Counted from the first letter of the stretch, positions 7,785 through 17,319 are shown. The stretch is 64,000 nt of DNA from Sphingomonas sp. PP-CC-1A-547 (GCF_003610375.1 NZ_RAPZ01000013.1:62001-126000); one strand, 5' to 3'. Translations and numbers: made by a program. The notes: a model not told the origin generated them from the letters alone.

Positions 7785-10700
7785 TCAGAAGTTGAACGAC
7801 ACGCCCACATAGGCCCGCCGCCCGAAGTAATTCCGGTAGGTGAAGCGATCCTTCGTATCATTGCCGAGATGGCGGCTTTCCTCGGCCTTGGTGAGGTTGA
7901 TCACCGAGGCGGTGAGGTTCAGCCGGTCGGTCAGCGCGTATGCCGCGTTGAGATCGACCTGTGCATACGGATCGGTGTATTCGTTCAGGCCCGACTGCAA
8001 CCCGCCGACGACTTCGCCCCGCCGGTTGTACGAGGCACGCATCAGCACCTTGCCGTGTTCGTAGAAGACCGAGGCGTTGACCTGCGTCTTGGCGCTGCCG
8101 ACCAAGGCGGACGAACCGACTTTCTGCCCGTCGAGCGTCACGTCCGCCACCGAGGTGTCGTTGTAGGTGAAGTTGACCTGCGCGCCGAGACCGAAGGGCA
8201 GCGTGTGCTGCGCATACAGCTCGACACCCTGCGAGCGTGCGTTCGACCCGTTCGCGACGGTCGAGTACGGCTGGATCAGCTGCTGCGTTCCGTTGACGTC
8301 GCGCGTGACGTTGAGGACCAGCGGGACGACGAAATCGGAGACGTCCTTGCGGAAGAAGGTCGCGCCGAGCACCGAACCGCGGTGGAAATACCATTCGATG
8401 CCAAGGTCGTATTGCCATGCCGAGAACGGGTTCAGGTCCGAATTGCCGCCGCTGCCCGACCAGCCGGCAAACTCGCCGAACTGGCCGCGATCGAACGCAT
8501 AGGCATCCGAGCGGAAGGTGAGCGACCGCTGCGACCCCAGGTTCTCGAACGATGGCCGCGCGATCACCTTCGCGACCGCGCCGCGAACGAGCAGATTGGG
8601 CGTGACGTCGTACGACACGTTGAAGCTTGGCAGCCAGTCCGTGTACGTCTTCGACTGGTCGGCACGCGTGTTGACGATCGTCTCGCGCACGCTGAGCGGC
8701 AGCACCTGGCAGTTGCCATCGGGGCCGAGCGGACGGTTGGGATCGGCCGCCCCGCCGGGGCCGTTGACGCAATAGTCGTTGAGATATTGCAGTCGGTCGG
8801 AGGTATTGCCCGACTGTTTCGTGTTCGCCATGCGGAGGCCGACGTTACCGCGAAGACCACCGGTCCCGAAGTTTACCTGCGCATAGCCGGCGAAGACCCG
8901 CTCCCCCAGCGCATAGACGAAGTCGGGTTCGTACACCCGCACCGCCTGGCCGTAGGTCGAATTCAGATACTTTAGATATTCGTCGAAATTGATGCCCGGC
9001 ACGACGTTGGCGTTGAAGCCGCCGTTGATGTTGCCGATCTGGTTCGCGTAGAAGAATTCGGGCCGCGCGACGGCGCCAGCGGCGGTATCCTGATAGCGGA
9101 GCAACGTCGCCGGATCGGCATACCAGTCATTGCGGCCGGTCTCGCGGCCGATCTTCAGGTCGCGCCACTTGCCGCCGATCTGCACCGACTTCAGGAAGCC
9201 GTCGAACCGTCGCGTCAGGTCGAGCTGCGCATAACGCTGGCCGAGATCGCTGTTGACGAAGCTCGAGTTGGTCGAGCCCACGTCGATCTGCGCGATCCCG
9301 TTGCGGATGTTGTTCTGCAGCTCGGGCGAGAACTCGAAGTTGGCGATGCCGTCAGAGATGTTCCAGTTGCTGACCAGATTGCCGTTCTGCTCCCGGCCGG
9401 GCGTCGTCAGGCGCGGCTTGGCGGCAACGCTGAAGCGCACCGACGGGCCACCACTCGACTTGGTCTTGCCCAGTTTCAGGACGGCGTCGAAGCGGTCCTG
9501 GCTATATTTGACCTCGGTCTCGAAGGTGTTCGAAACCTGCTTCTCGCGGCTGTACGTGCCGGCGATCTGCGGCGTCTCCATCGTGCACGGGGTCGGGCGC
9601 GCGAGACAGCCCGTCCCCGCCGCCGGCACCGCAAAGTTCGCCGACTGGAAGATCGTGCCGCTCTTGTCGAACGTCGCGCCGGTGAAGAAGTCGTTATAGC
9701 CCCATTCCGGGATCTTCAGCACGTTCGAGGTAAAGTTGCTGCTATAGCCGAACCGGAAATAGTTCGCGGTGACCGTGACCGACTCGAACGGCTTGAACTG
9801 TGCGGTCGCCTGGATCCCGTACCGCTCGCGCTCCTGGTCGAAGACTTCGGCGTTGACCGACTGCGGCGCCCAATAGCCCGAATAATGCGTGCCATCGCGC
9901 GCGGTCGTACCCTGGCCCGGCCAGTAGGAAATCGCGTCGTTGTTCTCGAACGCCTTGCCGTTGACGTCGGTCGCGGGCTTGAGGACGTTGCCCTGCGCGT
10001 CGCGGTCGCTCCACCACAGCCAGCTCTCGGACGAACTGCGCAGTTCGCGGTTGGTGCGCTTCTGCCAGACGCCGCCGACCAGCAGGCCGAACGTCTCCTC
10101 CTTGTTCTTCCACGAGACCTGCCCGCCAAGCTGCGGTTCGTATTTCTCGGTGGTGTCCGAATACGTCCCTTCGGCGGAGACGAAGCCCGACCACGCCGGC
10201 ACGTCGAACGGCCGCCGCGTGTTGAGGATGATGGTGCCGCCGACGCCGCCTTCCTCAAGCCGCGCTTCGGGCGACTTATAGACCTCGGTGCTGGCGATGA
10301 AGGTCGACGGCAGCAGGACGTAGTTGAACGACCGCTGCGGCTCGCCGCTGTCGGCGCCGGCGAGGAAATTGCCGTTGAGCAAGGTGAGCGTCAGGCCAGA
10401 CTGAAGGCCGCGGATGCTGACCCGGCTGCCCTCGCCGCCGTCGCGGGTGATGACCACGCCCGGCACGCGCTGCAACGCATCGGCGACGTTCTTGTCGGGG
10501 AACTTGCCGACGTCCTCGGCGGTGATCACGTCGACGAACGCGTTCGCCTCGCGCTTCTGGGTGAGGCTCTTCTCGATCGAACGCCGATACCCGGTAACGA
10601 CGATGTCGCCGGTGTCCTGCGCCGACCCATCCGGCTGTGTCGTGCCGGCGGCTTGCCCGGACTCCGCCGTAGCGGTCGAGGCGGGCTGCGCCTGGTCGGA

Positions 10701-10856
10701 CGGCGTCGCGCTCTGAGGAGGCGCAGGGGAAGGCGCGGCCTGTTGAGCCTGCGCCGCACCGGCCAACGCAGCAGTAAGACTGACCGTGGCCAACAGGAAC
10801 GACAACGGACGATGGCGACGCGCCACGATCGAGCATGATTCTATGCTTGCGGTCAT
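7785..10856 (-). CDS. TonB-dependent outer-membrane receptor
   Basis: Outer-membrane active transporter of 1023 residues, the size typical of the carbohydrate-specific receptors of sphingomonads, xanthomonads and caulobacters. The signal peptide ends at AQAQQ near residue 36. A Pro/Ala/Gln-rich spacer and a TonB-box-like DIVVTG precede the plug domain (ALQRVPGVVITRDGGEG, VSIRGL). The remainder is beta-barrel and ends with aromatic Phe (VSFNF). I chose ATG 10856, which has a GAGGAAAG ribosome site, rather than the longer frame from 10898. As the first gene of the leftward cluster, behind a palindromic operator, it is the likely importer of the mannose-rich oligosaccharides handled by the neighbouring GH92 and GH125 enzymes; the ligand is inferred from context. 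Confidence 0.93.
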   Translation of the reverse strand: MTASIESCSIVARRHRPLSFLLATVSLTAALAGAAQAQQAAPSPAPPQSATPSDQAQPASTATAESGQAAGTTQPDGSAQDTGDIVVTGYRRSIEKSLTQKREANAFVDVITAEDVGKFPDKNVADALQRVPGVVITRDGGEGSRVSIRGLQSGLTLTLLNGNFLAGADSGEPQRSFNYVLLPSTFIASTEVYKSPEARLEEGGVGGTIILNTRRPFDVPAWSGFVSAEGTYSDTTEKYEPQLGGQVSWKNKEETFGLLVGGVWQKRTNRELRSSSESWLWWSDRDAQGNVLKPATDVNGKAFENNDAISYWPGQGTTARDGTHYSGYWAPQSVNAEVFDQERERYGIQATAQFKPFESVTVTANYFRFGYSSNFTSNVLKIPEWGYNDFFTGATFDKSGTIFQSANFAVPAAGTGCLARPTPCTMETPQIAGTYSREKQVSNTFETEVKYSQDRFDAVLKLGKTKSSGGPSVRFSVAAKPRLTTPGREQNGNLVSNWNISDGIANFEFSPELQNNIRNGIAQIDVGSTNSSFVNSDLGQRYAQLDLTRRFDGFLKSVQIGGKWRDLKIGRETGRNDWYADPATLLRYQDTAAGAVARPEFFYANQIGNINGGFNANVVPGINFDEYLKYLNSTYGQAVRVYEPDFVYALGERVFAGYAQVNFGTGGLRGNVGLRMANTKQSGNTSDRLQYLNDYCVNGPGGAADPNRPLGPDGNCQVLPLSVRETIVNTRADQSKTYTDWLPSFNVSYDVTPNLLVRGAVAKVIARPSFENLGSQRSLTFRSDAYAFDRGQFGEFAGWSGSGGNSDLNPFSAWQYDLGIEWYFHRGSVLGATFFRKDVSDFVVPLVLNVTRDVNGTQQLIQPYSTVANGSNARSQGVELYAQHTLPFGLGAQVNFTYNDTSVADVTLDGQKVGSSALVGSAKTQVNASVFYEHGKVLMRASYNRRGEVVGGLQSGLNEYTDPYAQVDLNAAYALTDRLNLTASVINLTKAEESRHLGNDTKDRFTYRNYFGRRAYVGVSFNF

Positions 10857-11226
10857 CAGACTTTCCTCTTCCTCGTGAGGATGCCTGCGCCCCCTCACTT
10901 ACCCCTGCGAATAGCGCGCCTGCCCACCGTTTTCGGTTGGGCTGTCCGATTGAATCGGATCCTGTCGGCGTGCAGTCTCGACCCGTCTATTTGCCAATTG
11001 TAAAAGCAAATTGTCAAATAGATTGTTGCGCTAGTTTCGGGCCGTTGTGGACGTAACTCGCCGAATACTCTTTGACGGGACGATAGTCTGAGCGAAGACG
11101 CCGCAACGATTCACGTCGGCCTTCGCGTAGTCGCACACGAACGACGACAGCAGCCCGCGCTCCGCAACGCCAAGCGCACGGAGTCCCTTCATGCCAGGAT
11201 AGCGGTACCGAAACCGATTACCGGCG
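10857..11226. other. Intergenic region: receptor promoter/leader and ROK gene 3' flank
   Basis: This 370-base gap holds the control region of the receptor gene. The part nearest the receptor is a roughly 130-base leader with a small hairpin (TCCGAT-TGA-ATCGGA, 10945-10959). An A/T-rich palindrome at 10987-11021 stands out from the GC-rich surroundings. From about 11030 to 11226 I see no convincing gene; a 53-codon leftward frame starting near 11190 has no recognisable product. Confidence 0.5.
10987..11021. promoter_or_regulatory. Palindromic operator, probable ROK-regulator site
   Basis: Arms CTATTTGnCAATT and AATTGnCAAATAG are separated by 9 bases; 12 of 13 arm positions pair. The site is AT-rich in a GC-rich region and lies upstream of the TonB receptor gene. 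The ROK/NagC-type regulator encoded next door is the obvious candidate ligand, since NagC/Mlc operators are also A/T-rich palindromes with TATTT-type arms. Assignment to this protein is inference. Confidence 0.6.
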
Positions 11227-12426
11227 TCAGTCGGCTGCCGCGCCGGAATCCTTCCAGAGCGCAGCGGCCTTGGGCAGCAGGAAATGACTGAACGGCAGGA
11301 TCGCCGCGCCGACCGCCGGCGCATCCTCCGACAGCGCGGCACGGCGGACCGGCGCGATCGCGGGCGCATCGGTCGCGTCCCGGATCAACGCGTTGACCCG
11401 CTCCGCCACCCGTTCCACCAATCGGCTCGGCAGGCGCCCGCCGATCAGGATCACCGCCGGATCGATCAGGCAGTTGATCGCGTCGAGGGGCGTGCAGAGC
11501 GTGTGCGCCGCCCTCTCCACCCATTCCTCCAGGCAGCGCTCGATGTCTGGCGCCCAGTCGGCCTGATGCAGCACCTGCCCGATCTCAAATCCCGAATTCT
11601 CCAGATGCTCGGCAAGTCCGGATAGCGATACCAGTTTCTGCACGGTCTCGCGTCCCCGCTTGCCGCCGCCGGCCGCCATGAAACCCAGTTCGCCGCTACG
11701 CCCGTGCGTGCCGCGAACATACGCGCCATCCGCAACGAAGCCGCCGCCCAGCCCCGACGACACGAGGATGTAGAAGAAACTGCTGTAATTCTGTCCGAAG
11801 CCGAGCTGCATCTCGCCCATCGCGGCGGCGGCAGCATCGTTCTCGACGAACACCGGCAGCGACAGCGGCTTGTCGAACAGCGTCGCCATGTCGATTCCGT
11901 CCCACGCCGCATAGGCCGCCGGACGGCCCGGCATCGCAACCAGCGCGAGGTCGTCGGGACGCGCGACGCCGATGCCGACCAGCTTGGTGGGATCGATCTT
12001 CGCGCTTTTCAGCATCGCGCGGACCGAGCGCCGAAATAGATCGCGGACGTCGTCGGGCAGCGCAAAGCTGATCTCGATCGACTTGCGCGCGAGGATCTGC
12101 GCGAGGAAATCGACCAGCACGATCGTGATATGGTCGCGGTCGATATTGACGCCGATCGAATAGCACGCATCGGCCCGGACGACGAGTTTGGTCGGCGGCT
12201 GACCACGTCCACCGCGACGCTGCCCCGCCTCCTCGATCATGCCTTCCTGCAACAGCCGCCGCGTGATGTTCGCGATCGCCGGCCCGGTCAGCCCGGTGAT
12301 CCGCGCAAGGTCGATCCGCGTCAGCGATCCGCCGAGGCGAATCGCATGCAGCGTCACGCGCTGGTTGTGGTCGGCGGCGCGCTCGAGGTTGGTCCCCGAC
12401 AGACGCGGCGGCGTTTGAAGAGTCAT
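11227..12426 (-). CDS. ROK-family transcriptional regulator (NagC/Mlc/XylR type)
   Basis: About 399 residues with an N-terminal winged helix-turn-helix (roughly residues 10-75, with LTRIDLARITGLTGPAIANI as the recognition region) and a C-terminal ROK sugar-kinase-like domain. The ROK domain shows the phosphate-binding SSGLGGGFV and the SGELGFM segment. It lacks the CxCGxxGCxE zinc motif that most ROK repressors have after the ELG motif, so its zinc site may be lost. Proteins of this class repress sugar-uptake genes until a sugar or sugar phosphate binds. It sits between the receptor operon and the divergent GH92 gene, and so probably controls both. I chose ATG 12426; an in-frame ATG at 12483 would add 19 residues and neither start has a strong ribosome site. 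Confidence 0.88.
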   Translation of the reverse strand: MTLQTPPRLSGTNLERAADHNQRVTLHAIRLGGSLTRIDLARITGLTGPAIANITRRLLQEGMIEEAGQRRGGRGQPPTKLVVRADACYSIGVNIDRDHITIVLVDFLAQILARKSIEISFALPDDVRDLFRRSVRAMLKSAKIDPTKLVGIGVARPDDLALVAMPGRPAAYAAWDGIDMATLFDKPLSLPVFVENDAAAAAMGEMQLGFGQNYSSFFYILVSSGLGGGFVADGAYVRGTHGRSGELGFMAAGGGKRGRETVQKLVSLSGLAEHLENSGFEIGQVLHQADWAPDIERCLEEWVERAAHTLCTPLDAINCLIDPAVILIGGRLPSRLVERVAERVNALIRDATDAPAIAPVRRAALSEDAPAVGAAILPFSHFLLPKAAALWKDSGAAAD

Positions 12427-12727
12427 GCGGACCGATAATCCAGGTTCGAGAACAGAAGACGAAGCCGCACTGCGCTGCAACATAGCGACTTCAGCGTCGG
12501 TGACGAAGTGATCCCGCGATTGCGAAGGCTTGGCAAGCGCACACTATTGGCGTTCAGTGAACGCGCGGCATATCGGCCCGGTCTGAAGACCATCTTCTGC
12601 ATCCCCCCGTTTCCAAACTGTTCGTTTGAATTATCCAATTTGATGTTCTAATCCACTTCTGCGGTTGCGCAAGAGCTGGCGATGAAGCCAGTCTGGCGAC
12701 CGAACGAATAGAGGGGATGTGCGCGAC
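12427..12727. other. Divergent control region between ROK regulator and GH92 genes
   Basis: A 301-base region between divergent genes. From about 12605 to 12655 it becomes AT-rich and contains a short inverted repeat (CAAAC-TGTTC-GTTTG, 12614-12628) followed by TTATCCAATTTGATG. The CCAATT/CAATTTG words recur in the palindrome at 10987-11021, so this may be a second, weaker binding site for the same regulator. A GAGGGG ribosome site at 12711 serves the GH92 gene. I see no gene here. Confidence 0.4.
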
Positions 12728-15133
12728 ATGGTTCACCTGGCACCCGGCAAGCTCCCCCGCCTATTTCCCTCCGAACGGGTGACCTCGATGTCCATCTTCA
12801 CGCGATCGTGCCTCGTGGGCACGCTGTTCACCACGATCCTCGCCGGCCCCGCCTTCGCGCAGGATGCCGCCAAACCGAGCGATGCGGTCGATCCGTTCAT
12901 CGGCACCGGCGGCGAGGGCCACACCTTCCCAGGCGCAGTCGCTCCGTTCGGCATGGTGCAGTTGTCGCCGGATACCGATACCTCCTGCGTGATCCGTACC
13001 TGCTACGGCCATGCTGCCGGCTATCGCTACGACGATCCGACGATCGAGGGGTTCAGCCACACGCATTTCTCGGGCGCGGGACATTCCGATCTCGGCGACA
13101 TCCTCGTCATGCCGGTATCGGGCGACGCCGTGTCGATGGACCCCGGCACGCCCGCCGCACCCGGCTATCGCTCGCGCTTTTCCCACGCCAGCGAAGTCGC
13201 CAAGCCTGGCTATTATGCCGTTACGCTCGACGGGCCCGGCGTACGCGCGGAAATGACCGCCGGCACCCGGATCGGCGTGCATCGCTACAGCTTTCCCAAG
13301 GGCAAGGCCGCGCACCTCGTCGTCGATCTTCGGTCGTCGCTGTATAATTATCCCGGCAAGATCCTGTGGTCGGGACTGCATTTGCGGGACGACGGCGTGC
13401 TCACCGGTTTCCGCGAGACGCGCGGCTGGGCGCCCGGGCGCAAGCTCTACTTCGCGATGCGGTTCTCGGCGCCGCTGGTCGGCCACGCGCTGGTCAACCG
13501 CGAGAAGGATATCCCCTACAAGGGGTTCCAGGGCCCAGGCCGCGGCAGCGATGCGCTGGCGGAGAAGCTCGGTCAGGCACTGGAAGCGCGGCTCGATTTC
13601 GGTCCGCTCGACGCACCACTGGAGGTGAAGGTCGGGATCTCCGGCGTCGACGAAGCCGGCGCGCTCGCCAATCTCGACAGCGAGCCCGGCGGCTTCGACG
13701 CCGTCCGCGCCAAGACTGGAGGCGATTGGGATACCGCACTCGGCGCGGTCAAGTTCGAGGCGCCCGCACCGATGCGCCGCATCTTCGCGACCGCGCTTTA
13801 CCACAGCTTGCTCGCCCCGAGCGTGTGGAGCGACAGCGACGGGCGCTACCGCGGCCCCGACGATCAGGTGCACCTGGCCACCGGCTTCACCGTCCGCTCG
13901 ACCTTTTCCCTCTGGGACACGTTCCGCGCCGAACACCCGCTGCTGACGCTGATCCAGCCGGAAAAGACCAATTCCGACATCGTCCGCTCGCTGATCGCCA
14001 GCCAGCAGCACAGCCCCGACGGCATCCTCCCGGTCTGGCAGTTCGCCGGGCGCGAGACGTGGACGATGATTGGTTATCACGCGGTCCCCGTTATCGCCGA
14101 CGCGTATCTTAAAGGCATCGGCGGCTTCGATGCGGACGCCGCATTGCAGGCGATGGTCGCGAGCGCCGACCACGCGTCCTACGGCGGGCTCGGCGAGTAT
14201 ATCCAGCGCGGCTACGTCCCGATCGACAAGGAGCCGGAGGCCGCATCGAAGACCGTCGAATACGCCTATGATGACTGGACGATTGCGCGAATGGCGCGGC
14301 GGATGGGCAAGACCGCCATCGCCGAGCGGTTCGAGAAGCGCGCGGGCAATTGGCGCAACAGCTTCGACGCGAAGTCCGGCTGGCTGCGCGCAAGGCTCGC
14401 GAACGGAACGTTCCGCACCCCCTTCGATCCGACCGCGATCAACTACGGCTCCGATTATACCGAGGGCAATGCGTGGCAATATAGCTGGTTCGTCCCGCAG
14501 GATCAGGCGGGGCTGTTCCGGCTACTCGGCGGCGACGCGAAGACCGTCAAGAAGCTCGACGCGATGTTCGACTTCGACAATTCGAAGGTCGATTACAGCC
14601 ACGCGGAGGATATCGCCGGGCTGATCGGCCAGTACATTCACGGTAACGAACCGAGCCACCACGTCGCCTATCTCTATAATTACGCCGGTGCACCGTGGCG
14701 GACGCAGGAGCGGCTCGGCCAGATCGTGCGGAGCCAGTATGGCGCCAAGCCGGAGGGGCTGAGCGGCAACGACGATCTCGGCCAGATGTCCGCATGGCTC
14801 GTCTTCACCGCGCTCGGTTTCTACCCGGTCGCGCCGGGATCGAACGAATATGTCATCGGCCGCCCGTTCCTCTCGCAGGCGACGCTCGCGCTGCCCGGCG
14901 GCAAGCAGTTCGCGATCCGGACGGACAATCTGTCGGACGCCAACCCCTATATCCGCTCCGTCACGCTCAACGGCACGCCCCTCACTCGCAGCTATCTGCG
15001 CGACGACGAGATCCGCCAGGGTGGCGAACTCCGCTTCGTGATGGCCGCAAAACCGAACAAGCTCTGGGGCAAGGGCGCGAAGGCCCGCCCGTTCTCGTCC
15101 TCGACCGCGCCACCGACCATGCCGCGCCACTAA
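12728..15133 (+). CDS. GH92 alpha-mannosidase
   Basis: Third GH92 of the locus, 801 residues from ATG 12728. DPFIGTGGEGHTFPGAVAPF and the following FGMVQLSPDTD are the family opening motifs; HGNEP at 638-642 supplies the catalytic acid (Glu641) and GNDDLGQMSAW follows. The signal peptide core TRSCLVGTLFTTILAGPAFA starts near residue 25. ATG 12728 has a GAGGGG site 11 bases upstream; ATG 12788 would give a more compact signal peptide but has no clear ribosome site. It is divergent from the ROK regulator gene and 74 bases before the S15 hydrolase gene. It resembles the GH92 at 444-2771 more than the one at 4241-6610, both in its acid motif and its base loop. Confidence 0.93.
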   Translation: MVHLAPGKLPRLFPSERVTSMSIFTRSCLVGTLFTTILAGPAFAQDAAKPSDAVDPFIGTGGEGHTFPGAVAPFGMVQLSPDTDTSCVIRTCYGHAAGYRYDDPTIEGFSHTHFSGAGHSDLGDILVMPVSGDAVSMDPGTPAAPGYRSRFSHASEVAKPGYYAVTLDGPGVRAEMTAGTRIGVHRYSFPKGKAAHLVVDLRSSLYNYPGKILWSGLHLRDDGVLTGFRETRGWAPGRKLYFAMRFSAPLVGHALVNREKDIPYKGFQGPGRGSDALAEKLGQALEARLDFGPLDAPLEVKVGISGVDEAGALANLDSEPGGFDAVRAKTGGDWDTALGAVKFEAPAPMRRIFATALYHSLLAPSVWSDSDGRYRGPDDQVHLATGFTVRSTFSLWDTFRAEHPLLTLIQPEKTNSDIVRSLIASQQHSPDGILPVWQFAGRETWTMIGYHAVPVIADAYLKGIGGFDADAALQAMVASADHASYGGLGEYIQRGYVPIDKEPEAASKTVEYAYDDWTIARMARRMGKTAIAERFEKRAGNWRNSFDAKSGWLRARLANGTFRTPFDPTAINYGSDYTEGNAWQYSWFVPQDQAGLFRLLGGDAKTVKKLDAMFDFDNSKVDYSHAEDIAGLIGQYIHGNEPSHHVAYLYNYAGAPWRTQERLGQIVRSQYGAKPEGLSGNDDLGQMSAWLVFTALGFYPVAPGSNEYVIGRPFLSQATLALPGGKQFAIRTDNLSDANPYIRSVTLNGTPLTRSYLRDDEIRQGGELRFVMAAKPNKLWGKGAKARPFSSSTAPPTMPRH

Positions 15134-15207
15134 AGACTGTCAGACCGATTGCCCCCGCGCCCCGGTTGCGCCTAGCTTCGCCCCAACGCTTCCGGAGTCC
15201 GTCGCAA

Positions 15208-17133
15208 ATGACCGCAAAGTTCGTCCTGCTCGCCTCGATCGCCCTCGCCACCACCGCAATCGCGCAGGACAAGACCGCGCCGGTCGGCGGCGACATCCCC
15301 GCCAAGTTCGTGCCGCCGACCGCCGCGCAGGATTACGTGAAGCGCGAGGTGATGATCCCGATGCGCGACGGGACCAAGCTGTACACCGTCATCGTCTATC
15401 CCAAGGGCGTCGCGAACGCGCCGATCGTCCTGACCCGCACGCCGTACAACGCCAAAGGGCGGGCGAACCGTTCCGATAGCGCGAGCATCCTCGCCACGCT
15501 GCCGCTCGCCGACGAGATGTTCGTCAAGGCGGGCTATATCCGCGTCTATCAGGACATTCGTGGTAAGTACGGCTCGGAGGGCGAGTATGTCGTCACCCGT
15601 CCGGTGATCGGTCCGCTCAACCCGACCAACGTCGATCACGTCACCGACGCGTACGACACGATCGACTGGCTGGTGAACAAGGCGAACCTGCCGGAATCGA
15701 ACGGCCGCGTCGGCATGATCGGCTCGTCCTACGAGGGCTTCACGGTCGCGATGGCGCTGCTCGCTCCACACCCCGCGCTGAAGGTCGCCGCGCCCGAGAG
15801 CCCGATGATCGACGGCTGGATGGGCGACGACTGGTTCCACTATGGCGCCTTCCGCCTCGCCAACATCGCATGGCTCGGCAGCCAGACCGGCTACAAGGGC
15901 GCGGGCAAGGCACCGCCGACCGGCGGCTATGACGATTACGACAATTTCCGCGAGGTCGGCTCGGCCGGCGACTGGGCGAAGAAGTCCGGCTACGATCAAT
16001 TGCCCTATTGGCAGCGGATGGTGTCGCACCCCGCCTATGACGGCTTCTGGCAAGGCCAGGCGCTCGACAAGCTGCTCGCCGCCAACCCGTCGAACGTGCC
16101 GACGATCTGGGAACAGGGGCTGTGGGACCAGGAGGACATGTACGGCGCGATCACCGCTTGGGAGGCGTTGAAGGCCAAGGGCAAGCTCGGCAACAACCAC
16201 CTCGTGATGGGTCCGTGGCGGCACAGCCAGATCAACCGCGAGGGCCGCAGCCTCGGGCCGTTCCAGTGGAATGGCGACACCGCGCAGCAATTCCGCGAGG
16301 ATATGCTGCTCCCCTATTTCAATCAGTATCTGAAGGACGGCCCACCCACCGCGCTGCCCGCCGCGGCGATCTACAACACCGGCGAGAATCACTGGGACAA
16401 GTTCGCGACGTGGCCGCTCGCGTGCGAGACCGGATGCACCTCGCCGCTCAAGCCGATTTACCTGCAGGAGGGCGGCGCGCTCGGCTTCAGCAAGGCGACG
16501 ACCGGCGGTGACAGCTATGTCTCCGATCCGTCGAAGCCCGTCCCGCACCTACCCCGCCCGGTGAACTTCGGCGACGGCCGCTGGGGCGACTGGCTGGTCA
16601 GCGATCAGCGCGGCGTCGACGGCCGGCCCGACGTGATGACCTACACCACTGAGGCGCTGACCACGCCGGTGCGCGTGTCTGGCGCGCCGATCGCCGACAT
16701 CTTTGCGAAGACGACCGGCACCGACGGCGATTTCGTCGTCAAGGTGATCGACGTCTACCCGGCCGAGAACGCGACCGATCCCAAGATGGGCGGCTACGAA
16801 CTGCCGATCAGCCTCGACATCTTCCGCGGCCGCTATCGCCAGAGCTTCGCCAAGCCGACCGCGATTCCCGCGGGCAAGGTGCAGGAATACAAGTTCCGCC
16901 TGCCGACCGTGAACCACGTGTTCCAGCCGGGCCACAAGATCATGATCCAGGTCCAGTCGAGCCTGTTCCCGCTCTACGATCGCAACCCGCAGACGTTCGT
17001 CCCCAACATCTTCCTCGCAAAGAAAGCGGACTATAAGCCGGCAACGGTGACGATCGTCCGCGGCGGCGCATCGGCGAGCGCGGTCTGGTTGCCGGTCGTC
17101 CCGCTCGATCAGTCCGCGGCAATGGCCAAGTAA
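15208..17133 (+). CDS. Secreted CocE/NonD-type alpha/beta hydrolase (peptidase S15 family)
   Basis: 641-residue member of the S15/CocE group, which includes X-Pro dipeptidyl peptidases, cocaine esterase and glutaryl-7-ACA acylases. A signal peptide (MTAKFVLLASIALATTAIAQ) directs export. The catalytic triad can be read: Ser in GMIGSSYEGF, Asp in QGLWDQEDMYG and His in MGPWRHSQINREG. The C-terminal third, from about residue 400, is the jelly-roll domain typical of the family (KIMIQVQSSLFPLYDRNPQT). ATG 15208 is preceded by GGAG; the frame is open upstream only because it shadows the GH92 gene. Whether it cleaves acyl groups from glycans or peptides from glycoproteins is not determinable; its place beside mannosidases fits glycoprotein breakdown. 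Confidence 0.88.
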   Translation: MTAKFVLLASIALATTAIAQDKTAPVGGDIPAKFVPPTAAQDYVKREVMIPMRDGTKLYTVIVYPKGVANAPIVLTRTPYNAKGRANRSDSASILATLPLADEMFVKAGYIRVYQDIRGKYGSEGEYVVTRPVIGPLNPTNVDHVTDAYDTIDWLVNKANLPESNGRVGMIGSSYEGFTVAMALLAPHPALKVAAPESPMIDGWMGDDWFHYGAFRLANIAWLGSQTGYKGAGKAPPTGGYDDYDNFREVGSAGDWAKKSGYDQLPYWQRMVSHPAYDGFWQGQALDKLLAANPSNVPTIWEQGLWDQEDMYGAITAWEALKAKGKLGNNHLVMGPWRHSQINREGRSLGPFQWNGDTAQQFREDMLLPYFNQYLKDGPPTALPAAAIYNTGENHWDKFATWPLACETGCTSPLKPIYLQEGGALGFSKATTGGDSYVSDPSKPVPHLPRPVNFGDGRWGDWLVSDQRGVDGRPDVMTYTTEALTTPVRVSGAPIADIFAKTTGTDGDFVVKVIDVYPAENATDPKMGGYELPISLDIFRGRYRQSFAKPTAIPAGKVQEYKFRLPTVNHVFQPGHKIMIQVQSSLFPLYDRNPQTFVPNIFLAKKADYKPATVTIVRGGASASAVWLPVVPLDQSAAMAK

Positions 17134-17319
17134 TCGATCGAACCAAGCCGACATAAAGACGACGTCGTCGCCCGGCCAACTCGGCCGCGGCGGCGTCCCC
17201 GCAGCGTCATTACCCCCTGACGCCAGACTGATCATACTACCGCATCGCCTAGTCGTTTCCGATCACGCGCGGCCGCCTGCAATTTCGTACTGAAGGCGCA
17301 GGTTACCAAGGGCAATGCG

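Noticed and set aside
11031..11369. 112-codon leftward frame in the receptor/ROK gap
   Set aside because: Its first half is antisense to or overlapping the end of the ROK gene; the remaining 53 codons show no recognisable pattern or ribosome site.
12761..14479. 572-codon leftward frame inside the GH92 gene
   Set aside because: Antisense shadow of a gene with complete GH92 motifs.
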